Under the pieces are notes generated by a model, which saw only the letters and a program-made list of their open reading frames with translations, did not search any database and had not been told where the DNA came from. Below, in pieces: positions 31,702-43,000 of a stretch of DNA of 64,000 bases (the stretch's first letter is position 1; every line of letters begins with the position of its first letter). Source of the DNA: Dryocosmus kuriphilus (taxonomy: Eukaryota > Arthropoda > Insecta > Hymenoptera > Cynipidae); assembly GCA_038277395.1 (NCBI GenBank), contig CM076192.1:14803494-14867493 (forward strand), read 5' to 3'. Made by a program: the position numbers and the translations under genes.

Positions 31702-32397
31702 ATGCGGTTCAAAAAACAACCTATTGAGCTTCCGTTCGACAACTTTGATTCCCTCGTCCAATCAGAGAAGAAGAGGGTAAAACGTCATGGCAGTCTACTG
31801 CCAGACAGCATTTGTGCAGTCTTTTGTGGACCATCAAATTGTGGCAAGACAAATACATTACTCGCTCTAATCTTACACCCAAACAGGTTGAAATTTGCCA
31901 ATGTCTAATTTTACTCGGAATCTCTGAAGCAACCAAAGTACCGATTCCTGGAACGGGTGTTAAATAATGTAGATGATGTTCAGTATTTTCCCTTCAGTGA
32001 GTATGAGGAAGTAATATCACCAAGTGAATCTGAACCAAATTTTATAATTGTATTTGATGATGTGGCCTGTGAGAAACAGAACAATATTAGAAAACTCTTT
32101 TGCATCGGTAGATACGCTCACATTGACAGTTTCTACTAATGTCAAACTTACGCTCGAATTCCTAAAAATTTGGTGCGATACAATGCCAACCTGTTGATAC
32201 TTTTCAAGTAGGATGAGACGAATTTGAGACGCGTGTATAACGATCATGTGAACACTGACATGAGTTATTCTCAATTTCAAGACTTATGTTCGGCATGTTG
32301 GAATACCGAAAAGTATGGATTTGTTGCCATTGACAAGGACAGCGAGCTCAAGGAGGGTAGATACCGAAAAGGATTTGACTCTTTTATATCTCTATAA
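31702..32397 (+). pseudogene. Polinton packaging ATPase (A32/FtsK-HerA type)
   Basis: It starts at ATG 31702 (MRFKKQPIELPFDNF). Walker A is AVFCGPSNCGKTNTLL (about residues 40-55) and Walker B is NFIIVFDDVACEKQ (about 32035-32075). RRVYNDHVNTDMSYSQF and GFVAIDKDSELKEGRYRKGF follow, ending at 32397. Length about 231 codons, normal for the family that pumps DNA into the capsid. Three in-frame stops (near 31906, 32137 and 32211) break it; the frame is otherwise continuous. Confidence 0.88.
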
Positions 32398-32398
32398 G
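32391..32398 (+). promoter_or_regulatory. TATA-type motif TCTATAAG before the intact unknown gene
   Basis: TCTATAAG lies 57 bases upstream of ATG 32455, a usual distance for a TATA box with a short leader. This supports 32455 rather than 32407 as the translation start. Confidence 0.45.
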
Positions 32399-32406
32399 TA
32401 CGAGCT

Positions 32407-33354
32407 ATGCTGTGGAAATTATATCATCATAGATTGAGCCGTGAACATATCAACATGTCAAAGTTTCACAAAGAGAAGGAGATGCTCCGTCAAATCGCAA
32501 AAGCCAGTGAGGTGATTCGACGTAAACATCGAATGCAGAAAATGGATAAAGAAGCCACTGAAAAGATAATGAGTGAAACATTTAAGCCAATCGTCATGCC
32601 ACTGCAAAAACTGGTTGACATATCTAGTCCTTCAATCAAGAAGAAAGATAAACCTGCAAAGGAAAAAGATGAGGAGAATGAAAACGCTTCCTACGTGACA
32701 GCTGATGCTAAAGAAGGAGAGCTTGATAAAACTAGGGTTGAAGATGATGATGATGGAACTGTATATTCTGTAAATTATGAATATTTAAAAAACAAGTTTC
32801 TCAGGATGCTAAATCAAAACAGAAAGCAGTACTTGGATATGATTTATGGTGTTCGTAAGCTCAGTAATGGAACTCTTATGATTGACGATAAACCCATTAG
32901 TTTTGAGGGAGAATATATCCACGTTGGAGATAAAGAGTACTTGAAAACCGTTCGCTTGTTGGAACTGCTGTTTAGACAGGCTCCTGAAGAATCACATATA
33001 AGTGCTGATGATCTGAGCAATTATAAAGAAATTCTAATTGCTACAAATGCACACAAGAAGCGATACAGTGCAACTGAATCTGTTCGAAAAGGCAATGGTA
33101 TCAAGCACAAGAACTTTATTGCGAAACTGTTGAATGTGTCACGCAAAGAGTCCTCAACGAGTGGAGGAGCACTTTCACAGTATATGATAGCAAGAAAAAA
33201 TATTAATACTGACCACGTCTACTGGGATGACCCTAACGGACTAGTGGATCGTCTTCATCTACTCTTAGCGTCTCAGGCAGCAGGCAATTTAATTCACAAC
33301 AATGAAATCGTGTCCATCATTGAAGAACTGTGGGAAGCCGGAATCATATATTAG
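32407..33354 (+). CDS. Conserved Polinton protein, unknown function, intact 315-codon frame
   Basis: Open from ATG 32407; the likelier start is ATG 32455 (MSKFHKEKEMLRQIAKASEV), placed correctly behind TCTATAAG and opening a conserved, strongly helical and basic N-terminus. The middle is a charged linker (IKKKDKPAKEKDEENEN). The second half has LDMIYGVRKLSNGTLMIDDK, then GKKR-like HKKRYSATES, and ends with YWDDPNGLVDRLHLLLASQA and IIEELWEAGIIY. I recognise it as a frequent neighbour of the ATPase in insect Polintons, but no enzymatic motif is visible. A structural or DNA-binding role is possible. It is the only long undamaged frame of the element. Confidence 0.75.
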   Translation: MLWKLYHHRLSREHINMSKFHKEKEMLRQIAKASEVIRRKHRMQKMDKEATEKIMSETFKPIVMPLQKLVDISSPSIKKKDKPAKEKDEENENASYVTADAKEGELDKTRVEDDDDGTVYSVNYEYLKNKFLRMLNQNRKQYLDMIYGVRKLSNGTLMIDDKPISFEGEYIHVGDKEYLKTVRLLELLFRQAPEESHISADDLSNYKEILIATNAHKKRYSATESVRKGNGIKHKNFIAKLLNVSRKESSTSGGALSQYMIARKNINTDHVYWDDPNGLVDRLHLLLASQAAGNLIHNNEIVSIIEELWEAGIIY

Positions 33355-33717
33355 GAGCGTAAACATAAAAATATTATCCGTACCACGACGAGTATCGATG
33401 TGTTTTTGGACGTCACCTGGATCGAACCGCTGCAGTAGCAAGCCGTGGACTGTGCAACGTTAGTGCGGCCAAAGAACAATACGACGCAGTCAATTTGGGA
33501 ATTTTACAGCGCATTATTTAAAACGAGATACGTATACTGTTTAAAGTCACATCGTCTATACGAACAGAGATTGATAGTAATAATTAGATGATGCGTATCC
33601 TCGAGGAATCAATCAACGGGAAATTAAAGAACTTGCAGACTGATAGCCAACAAAACTTGTCAATTAGTAACGCTGAACTCATTTCTCAGTTGGACCCTCG
33701 ACTAAACCCCCTCGAGA
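33355..33717 (+). other. Intergenic region with a short open frame
   Basis: No recognised gene. A 57-codon frame (ATG 33588 to TAA 33758, MMRILEESINGKLKNL..) overlaps the start of integrase in another frame. It may be the decayed N-terminus of the integrase region or chance. Confidence 0.3.
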
Positions 33718-34590
33718 ATGGACAAGGAGAAACTTTCAGTAGCGACGGAACTGCATAAACCGGCTAGAAAGGATTATCTACGTCGTCGCGTGCAAATGCA
33801 CAGTATAGATACGACTTGGCAGGCAGATTTGGTTGAAACGTTACCCTATACCCAAGAGAATAATGGTTACAAGTATTTACTTAACGTAATAAATATTTTC
33901 TCCAAGTACGACTGGGCTGTCCCTGTTAAAAGCAAAAGTGGATCAGATGTCACTTCAGCAATGGAATCTCTACTGGTGCAGGGTCGTACACCAAAAAAAT
34001 TACACACTGACAAAGGCAAAGAATTTTATAATTCGCAGTTTAAAAGTTTTATGCAGCAATACAGGATTAATCTCTAGTCAACACACAGTAATCTAAAGGT
34101 TTCAATCTGTGAACGATTTAATCGCACACTTAAGAATAACATGTAGCCCCAATTTAGCTTGAGAGGCAACTACAAGTGGATAGACATTTTACCTGCTCCC
34201 ATCTCCAAGTACAACAATGCAAAACATCGATCAATCGGTATGAAGCCCAGAGATGTCACTGCTGAGGATGAAAAGGAACTATTGCTTCGCTTTGAAAAAC
34301 TGCGAAGTATACCCAGAAGTAAGAGAGCAAGGTTCAAAGTTAGTGATAGGGTTCGAGTTAGCACGCACAAGCATGTCTTTGAGAAAGGATACACTCCAAA
34401 CTTGACAACAGAGATATTCACTGTAACACAAGTCATACCTACCCATGCAGTGACGTACAAGCTCAAGGACTATCAAGAACAAGGTATCCCTGGCGAATTC
34501 TATGAACAGGAACTTCTCAAAGTTCATCATCCAGACGTATACCTTGTGGAAAAAGTAATCAAGAGACGTGACAATAAATTATATTTATAG
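33718..34590 (+). pseudogene. Polinton integrase (retroviral DDE type)
   Basis: ATG 33718. First catalytic Asp in DTTWQADLVE, then YKYLLNVINIFSKYDWAVPV. Second Asp in LHTDKGKEF, Glu in CERFNRTLK (about 34110-34135). The C-terminal part has KWIDILPAPISKYNNAKHRS, VSDRVRVSTHKHVFEKGYTP and a chromodomain-like end (TEIFTVTQV, YKLKDYQEQGIPGEFYEQEL). All three catalytic residues are present, but in-frame TAG stops at about 34075 and 34144 interrupt it. The gene converges with PolB. Confidence 0.88.
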
Positions 34591-34649
34591 TGGTTAGGCT
34601 TTGATGGTTCACACAACAGCTGGATGAACAAATCATATATGTAATCAAC

Positions 34650-34815
34650 TTTGTGCAATGTTGAATCAAATCTGTGCAACGTTGAACCAATATTGAACCA
34701 ACGTTGAACCAGTGTTGAACCAATGTTGAACCAGCGATGAACCAACGTTGAACCGATGTTAAACCAACGATGAATCAACGTTAAACCGATGTTAAACCAA
34801 CGATCAGTCAATGTT
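34650..34815. repeat. Minisatellite of 12-mer AACCAACGTTGA
   Basis: Twelve or more imperfect units of (A)ACCAAYGTTGA are present. They create a long minus-strand frame (repeats of RWFNIGSTL) that I regard as an artefact. The array lies exactly between the convergent ends of integrase and PolB. Confidence 0.9.
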
Positions 34816-35029
34816 GAGATTCAATGTACAAATTATACGCTTGTACTAACTAGATGTAAGGTTTTGATAAATAAAAAAGCCGTTCATATACATCTTTTCT
34901 TTTATTTAATATATAACCCCTATATCCCCTGGTTACAGCAGAAAAAAAATTTGTAACCCGAAGTGACCTTCTGACCTGGAGTCAGACGCAATACCATTGC
35001 GTCGTGGGAGATTATGACTACATTCACCT

Positions 35030-35290
35030 TAACGCAGGTGATACCGTTGTGCATTTATAGGAGTCGAAAGTAACAATTTACAATGAATGATCTGAAGTAA
35101 GACGCGCCACAGAGTGTTGATACCGTTTCGCATTTACAAGAGTCGAAAGTAACAATTTACAACGACTGATCTGAAGTAAGACGCGCTACAGAGTCATATT
35201 TGTATATTTCCTTCAAAGCTTTACAATAATAATATGTATTTACAAGAGTCGAAGTAACTATTTACAATGACTGCCGATGTGCAGTTATGA
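35030..35290. repeat. Tandem repeat, about 80-bp period
   Basis: GGAGTCGAAAGTAACAATTTAC at 35060 recurs as AGAGTCGAAAGTAACAATTTAC at 35140, and as a third degenerate unit at about 35235. ATCTGAAGTAAGACGCG and ACAGAGT lie in between. Confidence 0.85.
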
Positions 35291-35295
35291 TGAAT

Positions 35296-38290
35296 TCACA
35301 ATATATAATTTTGAATAAGAAGGTCCAAAAGTTCATAATCATTGTCTGTAAGAATGTCGTCTTCATTGTTAGTAGTATCCACATCCATTTGTGTGGTGTC
35401 AGTACCGTCAACGTCCATTTGCGTAGTGTTTAGTCTGTAGTGTCCCCACGCAAGAGTGCCTGCGGTGTTGGGGAGCAAGCACCGCTTATCATCGTGAGGA
35501 CTCAGTGCAATTTTCAACTGTTTGATGGTCTCGACATTGTGTTGTCTCGACCCGATGACATACTGGGTTCTGCTTTGGACTGACAAAGTTCTCGAGCATT
35601 CCGTGTAATCGTTGAAAGTGATTGTTTTGCGCACAATCTCTGATTTTACACCTTTGGCTTTCTTCACCGTTTACGCGGATGCTGTACATTTTACTCCGCA
35701 AGCCAATAAATTCAGTGGTAATTTTACCACGACACTCATCCTTCATGAGACCCAAAACCTTTTTGTTAGCTTGTGGCATTCCGAAAATATTGTCTCGAGG
35801 GTAGTCAGAGGTATCAAATCTATGAATATCCTCTTTGGTGCCGGCGTAAATGTCAGCACATTTTACTTTGTAGATTAGACTGTCTGTGTCAGTGTACAGA
35901 AGTTTGAATTTGTCACCGTATTTTTCAATCATAGAGTCATAGTGGAAGTCGTAGATGAGGACATTAGAGATATCCAGCAATGCAAGCCCTACATAGACCG
36001 GCTTGTTGAACATAACTTCAGTTCTTCTCAGTTCAATCGCAACGAGATTCTCACTAAAGATTGCTCGACTCTGAAAGTTTGGTCGGGCTATGAGGGCTTC
36101 TGTTCCATACCTACCCTCCCACCTTGTTACGAGTTTTACATACACGTATTTTCATACGTTCTCCATTGTCTTTCCTTAAACTGCATTACTCATGAGTTTG
36201 TAGAGATCCTTTTCAAACTCGTTTTTAGCGCTAGTCCTCAATGTTGTGTTAAAGTCAATCTAACATTTCAACCATGCAGATTGATTGAATTCCAAGGCTC
36301 AGCGAATTTTGAAAAGTTTCAGTCCATGGGCTAATGCATTTTTCAGAGCACGATAATGGAGAACGTACTTTTATTTCGGCAGGAAGGTAGTTAGGAGCTT
36401 CTCCTGGCTAGACCGCGGTGGTTTCGAGTGATCTGGACAAAACGGCAAGCCATTGCGTTTGTCTTGAAGTTTCACGGGATAGTTCAAATCTATTTCCAGA
36501 ATGTAGCCAAAGGGTGAATCATCTGGAATGTTGAAATCAAAATTTTGCAAATTCGTAACCCACTTGAAACCACCGTAAGGGAGAGGCTGTTCCATCACAC
36601 AACCGTAGAGGTTATTTGCATCTAAATATTCAATGAAGATGATTTCCACATCTTTGTTGAACGCTAGCATGTACTTGTTATTGGCAATGGCATAACGGTT
36701 GGGGCACTGACTTACACCACCGCTTTTGCCTTGCTCAATCATCAACAGCATATCAACATCGGTGAGGAGCTCTAATCTTACCTTTGAATACTTGAGCATG
36801 ACTTCTTATGTCCAGCCATAAGTGGTGTAGTAGTGTGCTGGATCCAATTCGTAAGCCTCGAGACACTGTTCTCGGAAACTTTCAAAAATGTCAGCCCAAA
36901 GCAGAACGTCAGTTTTCATGTACAGAATGCCATATTCACCAAGTGTCTTGATGTTAAAGGCACACCATATCTGTTGTGCATGTGCATAATCATCGTTCGA
37001 TATTGCCAAATCATTGAGAGTGCTGTAAAATTTGTCTTTTGGTGGAAGCTGAGTTTCACTGAGTCTGTCCCTCGAGTCCAGGTATTCATAGGGAAGAACA
37101 CCCTTCCTTGTGAGAAGCTCAATTTTTTCTCGCTCAACACCAGCAAGCACAGCATTGATAATTTTGTACTGAGTAAGGTATGACGCTAACGTTTCCAGCG
37201 AAGAGGCCATAAATCTCAATGAATCGATGAATCTAAATTTAATCTATATTTTCTGAACGAACTTTGTGAAGATTATGGAAGACAACAGGTATGGTGTTTG
37301 AGTCCTGATATACCAAGTTGCAATGCTCATGCGCAGGTCCAGGGTACTTACCTGTCAAGTGGCAGTGGTCATGAACATTTTTCATTGGAGGATGAAGGTT
37401 CTCCTGACAAATGTGACAAGTTTTGGCATTTATAAAGGCTACATGTTCCTCAAATGACAATTTTTCCATTGGAAACTGTAGATGCTAGAATCTTGTCACA
37501 TTCCTGGGCAATTCTGAGCAACTGTTGAGCGAACCACTTAGCCGGTTCTATATTTTTGGGCAGGATTCGTAAAAGGACAGTGTTTCATCGTAACTGCACT
37601 TGAAAAGAAAGTCAATATTGAAGACCTCATGTCTCTCGAAAACTTCAGTATTTGAGGTTCTTCCTGCTCCTTCATCACTTACAGGTATTAAAAGGGACTC
37701 GCAATCCGCGTAGATGATGAATGGAGCTCTCTCGCGATTCTTAAAATTATTAAATTCAATAATGTTCCTTCCGGGTTCTGGCATCATCACTTTGCAATTT
37801 TTTAATTTGACACAATCTTCGGTGTGTGCAACCAGTTTTTACATACTTGCAAAGTAGTGCGAGCACCGGTCACAGATATATTTTTTGTTTCTGTTTGCGG
37901 ACAGTTGTCTAAAGACCAATCGCGATAGGTCTTTATTCCAAATGTAGTGAAAATTTAAGGTTCTTGGTCCTTTGTCCTGATGTTCTTCTTCTTCTTCTTC
38001 TTCTTCTTCACCATCGCTCTCATCCACATAAAAATAATCTTCCTCCAAACAAAGAAAATTTACATGGGTGTCTCTTTTTTATGAAGTGAGATGAAGAGGC
38101 ACCACTGAGAGTTTTGCCCATTTGAAGCATTCGTTTTCATAGTTTTTTACATTAACACAGGATTTCTTATCCTTGATGTATGGTGTAAGATCAATGTGCG
38201 AACCTGCCTTCATTGGATTCAACTTGTTGATGCTGATCGAAAGTTTTATGATTGAGTGAAGGGTCCACGCAGAGTCCCAATAGTAAAGTC
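35296..38290 (-). pseudogene. Protein-primed DNA polymerase B of the Polinton
   Basis: Replicates the element from its ends using a protein primer. Reading the minus strand: WTLHSIIKLSISINKLNP (about 38285), an ICDRC zinc region (37839-38048), exonuclease motif YADCES (37548-37790), a zinc-binding CHICQ..HDHCHLTGKY insert like endonuclease VII (37239-37469), KTDVLLWAD (exo III, 36806-37219), DANNLYG (motif A, 36371-36799), a shattered motif B (36150-36370), and the catalytic YTDTDS (motif C, 35489-36145). The C-terminal KGVKSEIVRKTITFNDY and an acidic tail with TTQMDVD repeats follow. More than eight frameshifts or stops break it into pieces, but order and length (about 1000 codons) are complete. 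Confidence 0.9.
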
Positions 38291-39866
38291 AATGGTAAAG
38301 TTAAAAGAAAAACTGCGCTGGAGATTTTCTTCGCTCAATGTGAATAGTAAGGTCACTATCCTTTTTCACAGTCAATAATGTCTTTAAAGTTACTATTCTT
38401 CCTGTCAATATATAGAAAAGTCCATAATAATAGTAAGGTCCATAACACAAACTGCACTTCTGGTTTCTTTCAACAAATATAAAAGTCCATAATAAAATCT
38501 ATAAGAAAAATTCACAAAACTGCAGTTCTGTTTTTTTCACACATATTCCATAGTCCATAGTGAATTCACAAAAAACTGCACTCTTCGCCTTGTCTTTAAA
38601 TGCACTATCCTTATTTCACCAGTCAATAGTAAAGTTCATAAAAACTGCACTGGAAATTTTCTTCGCTCAATGTGAAACACTGGAAAGATTCCCTAACCAG
38701 ATGCTTCGAGAACTCGTTGCATCATCTTGCGCAATGTGATGAAATCTTGCGTAATATAACGTTCGAGAAACTTCTATGCGTATTGCATTATCTTGCGTAA
38801 CGTATTGAAATCGATAACTCGTTGCATCATCTTGCGCATTGCGATGAAATCTTGTGTAATATAACGTTCGAGAAACTTCTGTGCGTATTGCATCATCTTG
38901 TGTATTGCGATGAAATCTTGCGTAACTTAACGCTCGAGAAACTTCTGTGCGCATTGCATCATCTTGCATAATGTGCTGAAATCGTTGCATCATCTTGCAT
39001 AATCTAACGTTCGAGAAACTTCTATGCGTGTTGCATCATCTTGCGTAACGTTGCATCGCCTTGTGTAATCTAAATTTCGCGAACCATCTAAGCAGTACCT
39101 TCTAAAAAATTCTGATGGGAATCCCCGCAAGAAATTGTTGCATCATCTTGTGTAACCTGATGAAACTTGTCGAGCATCTATTGCGTAATCTAGCCTTCTA
39201 GAAACTTCGAGAAACGCCATTCCGACATTGAAATACGTGCTGAAACTTGTCGATGCATGTTGAAATTTGTCGAGTTCTCGGGAATCTCCGTTTCATCACC
39301 TAGAGTATTTGGATGAGAATTTTTTTGTGACGTAAATTCAACCTTGTCAGTAATGAAAAATCAAAAAAAAAATCTTCGAATTTTGAAACTTTTTTATTCT
39401 ATCATTTAGATCGGCCCGAGAAAGTTTCCTATTGTTCTAATCCCTTTTTGCATATCGCTTACCGTTTTCGAGATATCTGCAAATTTTGAAGAATGCAAAA
39501 AAAATTGGTTAAATCTTGGAATTCGAATTTTTTTGAGTGTATCGTTTATGTCAGTCCGACAAACTTACCACCTGTCCAAATCCCTCTTGTCATATCTCTT
39601 ACGGTTTTCGAGATATTAACAATTTTGGAAATTACAAAAATTTTGTGACGAACGCAAATTTTGTCCGTTTTTGCGAAGCTTTTACCGTTTTCGAAATATC
39701 TCCCAATTTTGAAAATCCAAAAACATAAAAAATTTTGGAATCTTGAAATTTTTTTTAGTCTATCATTTAGATCAGTCTGAGGAAGTACCCTTTTCGAGAA
39801 ATCCCAAGATTTTGTCCGTCTTTGCGTAGCTCTTACCGCTTTCGAGCTATTTGCAAAATTTGCTGA
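38291..39866. repeat. Repeat-filled right flank of the Polinton
   Basis: Three repeat types follow each other. 38300-38665: words such as ATAGTAAGGTCCATAA and AAAACTGCACT. 38690-39060: units of about 90 bases with GTTGCATCATCTTGCG and TAACGTTCGAGAAACTTCT. 39340-39860: three to four units of about 110-150 bases with CTTACCGTTTTCGAGATAT. The segment 39150-39300 is partly mirrored on the left side (26760-26880), so inverted homology of the ends once reached further inside. The frame at 38667-38993 is a by-product of the repeats. Confidence 0.75.
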
Positions 39867-40560
39867 ATTTCACACTCTACTTTGAAACAATGCAATGGAT
39901 AGAAATTTTTACAGGTAAGTATTTTATTAACTCTTTACCTTCATGTCGAGAAATTGCGTGTTTAAACCTGCCGATGCGTATCTAGAAACTGGGAATCCCT
40001 ATAATACATCACCTACAGTATTCGTAGGAGAGAAACGTAAACTCCAATACATAACCTTGACTGCATTTGTACATGCTTATGGGTGAGAGACGGGGTAAGG
40101 GTGGGGATTTCGTGCCTCTAGTTATCGCGTACTAAAATAATCGAGAATAAACTTAGCGCGGACACAAACCACGTCAATTCTCGAGGTATGTACTCTGGAA
40201 CAGAACCCTTGCTTAACGGCTAACGACGAATAGTTTATTTCACATGTGACAGATTTCTACCATACCCACTGATGGCAGCTACCTACCCCAGATTCCTACC
40301 TTACCGACTGATAGTAACAACTTACCCCATATTTCTATCTTACAGACAGATGGTAACTACATGAGAAGATTCCTACCTTACCGACTGATGGTAACAAACG
40401 GTAAAATTTTCATCTGAAACATTGTTACCTTGCCGACTAATGGTAACCTCCTATCCCATATTCCTACCTACCGAATGATGGTAAAAAAACTTCCATATTT
40501 CTAATGGACCCAGAACCCTACCTTACCGACCAAAGGTAATACCGACTGAAGATAACTTAT
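39867..40560 (-). repeat. Right terminal inverted repeat of the Polinton
   Basis: Reverse complement of 25521-26036, but about 180 bases longer because the CCTACCTTACCGACTGATGG unit is present in more copies (about 7 against 4) between 40250 and 40530. Immediately outside lies a hairpin (GGACACGAATCAC / GTGGTTCATGTCC, 40563-40600). Confidence 0.9.
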
Positions 40561-42758
40561 CACGGACACGAATCACTGAGGGTTTAGTGGTTCATGTCCG
40601 GGGTGAGCCAGTATCCTTCTTGCTATACTACTCGGGACGACTAGCATTTTTCGCGAGTGTGAATACTCGTCCCAAAAAAGTACGCTTTATTAATAAATAG
40701 GCCGAGTGCGGAGTCACTTTCCGTATGCAATATATAAAAAGTGGATGAGAAGTATGCAGTCTTATGTACTTTGAAACGTAGAATCCGAATATTTTGTTCA
40801 GCAAGCTGAAAAAGTCGTACAATTTGTATAAACAATGATTTTTTAAACAAACGTACTTTAAACAATGTAAAAAATTAACTTTTTAAATCCGAAACCAATT
40901 TTCACAAAGAAATTTCAGACAGAAATTTTTTTTTTAGGTAATTTGAGCAATTTTAATCCGAAAGTGTCTTTTAGTAAAAGTCGAAAAATCAATATTTAAA
41001 AAGTAATGGATGATAAATAACAATATAATTAATTATGTGATTCCTGCAAGAAGACTGCGTTTTTGTATTTCTTAAAAACTAGGTATCACGTAATTTGTAT
41101 TAAGTATTTCATTTTTTTATTTAAACATTTATTTATTAATCAAGATATAGGAAATTACAATTTGGTGCAATTGGCTACATTAAGCACGCGATAGCGAGGA
41201 GGTAGGAACTCGCGCGATGGGGGCAATAGCGCAGCTTGACGCTATTTATTATTCGAAATAATGACTATAGAAGGGATAATGTGCGATGGCTTAACTTAAT
41301 TTTTTTAAAAACCTTTCAGGAGCCACATATATACGGGATATATGCGGAATTATACCGTTGTCAGAGTTAGAATAAAAAAAATCGTAGTTCTCATTTGCGG
41401 ATAAGAACCAGGTTAATCCGGATAATATGTAATGGTTGAACTTAATTCATTAAAGATCTTTCAGGTTCCAAAGATATACCGGTTGTATGCGGAATTATAT
41501 CGTTGTCAAAGTAAGAATAAAAAAATAGTATTTCTCATTGGCGGATAAGAGCCGGGTTAGCACGATAAACTCCGAATTTAGAACACTAAATGATATTTTC
41601 TATTGGGCGAATAGAAACCGTTCCGACTCAGCCATATACCGCCATGAGACTTACATTATACAACAGTTTGGAATAGATATACTATAGGGGTTCTGTACAT
41701 AGATTCCTGCACCGACATTTACCGACATTCTGAGAATTTCGTTCACATCATGTTTTCTAGAAGAAACGATGTTGCGTAATAGTTTCTAGAAATTTCGATG
41801 ATTTGTTGAATAATGTGTGAGTGGTTGAGTATTCAGCTTATAATATGTTACCTGCAGAAATTGCTGAAGTGTCCACAATAAGAGGAAGAAATTGTAAAGA
41901 TTTTACAAAGCGTTACATAATAATCACAATCATAATTTAATCTATTTATAGAATAATTTATCACATCATCCTTTGAAATAATAATGGTGTCGCGATAATA
42001 CAAAATTTTTCATAGGAAGTGTGGCACGCGCTATTGTAATATGATATGTTACGAAAAGGATAAGAGTGTCGAGAGGATGATGCGAATAGATGCATTGACT
42101 TATTTGAAGGTATACATTTTCCACAGGAATTTTTTATGATAAACTAAACAAGATTCTGGTAAAGCCTTTACGTGTATCTCAAGCACATTTTTTAAATTTC
42201 TTAATTACGCATTTAATACTTCTTTCTCTGTATAGAAAAGGATGGAAACAGTTGGAATGAGTATAAATAGCTTCTCTCATCCTTGAGGTTATCATCCACG
42301 ATTGAAGGATTATGTTATATAAACGAATCTTTTTAGTGAGAATAAAACAAAATGAATTCAGAAACATGTAAAAATGTTTTGCCGACAGGAAGGTGACGTC
42401 ATATTTTTTCAAAGAATTTGACCGGAAAAAACGTAGGGCACACGTCGGACGGTCTTTGCTCTTATCAATAAATGGATTGTTTAAACATTCCATAAATATG
42501 TGGCACTCGTCTGGCATCATCTCTTTGATATTTTTAACAATAAATTCTTCAGTGATAGCTGAAAAACGGATTCTGCTAGTTATATTTCGATAAAACATGT
42601 TGGGTGTTCATTCTGATCTTGTGAACAAAATTCACAAAGACGATAGTTTCATAATTCAGAAGGAGATATATTAATAAACAATGAAAGTGCCTACATTAGT
42701 TGTTGATTGTATATTTTTTCGACACATTTATAGAAAATTCTATAGGTATCCACCCTGA

Positions 42759-42817
<59 letters not shown>

Positions 42818-42955
42818 TCCGCGTATACGGAGGACGGTTGGCAACGCCACTTTTAGCGTTTCTATTTTTCAACAATTAATTTTACTTCACTTTAGCTGTT
42901 TGTTTTGTTCTATTGATTTGTAAATAGTTTCTTGTAATTTGAAAAAAATTAGAAT
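40561..42955. other. Gene-free stretch right of the Polinton
   Basis: No gene recognised. A 139-codon minus-strand frame (42598-42179) has no family signal and may be chance. A tandem duplication of 145 bases lies at about 41339-41575 (ATATGCGGAATTATA.CGTTGTC). An (AAT)n microsatellite is at 42758-42815, directly before the 3' side of the Penelope-like element. Confidence 0.45.
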
Positions 42956-42965
42956 AGAATGATAA

Positions 42966-43000
42966 CGTTTCGGAATTAATTCAGATTCCCTCATCAGATC
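42966..43000 (-). ncRNA. Candidate hammerhead ribozyme core in the Penelope 3' region
   Basis: On the minus strand CTGATGA is followed by a perfect 5-bp stem (GGAAT / ATTCC) and then GAAAC, the conserved CUGANGA - helix II - GAAA core. Upstream AAC(T)GTC can pair with ACGTT to form helix III next to a possible GUC cleavage site. Helix I pairs poorly by eye. Hammerhead motifs are known from Penelope-like elements, which supports the reading, but activity is not shown. Confidence 0.5.

Larger units (their letters stand above)
25521..40560. mobile_element. Polinton/Maverick element, about 15.0 kb, with long terminal inverted repeats
   Basis: The outer TAAGTTATC.TCAGTCGG at 25521 is mirrored by CCGACTGA.GATAACTTA ending at 40560. 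Inverted homology then runs inward for about 515 bases on the left and 695 on the right. The inside encodes the diagnostic set: protein-primed DNA polymerase B, retroviral-type integrase, packaging ATPase, adenovirus-type protease, major and minor capsid proteins. Length and gene set match insect Polintons. A 6-bp target duplication was not recognisable. Nearly all genes carry stops or frameshifts, so this is an old copy. Confidence 0.93.

Noticed and set aside
34527..34811. 94-codon minus-strand frame with RWFNIGSTL repeats
   Set aside because: It is a translation of the 12-bp minisatellite and has no independent evidence of coding.
38667..38993. 108-codon repetitive frame
   Set aside because: It arises from the GTTGCATCATCTTGCG tandem repeats of the Polinton flank.
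42179..42598. 139-codon minus-strand ORF
   Set aside because: No motif, no family resemblance, AT-driven composition; kept only as a note in the region description.
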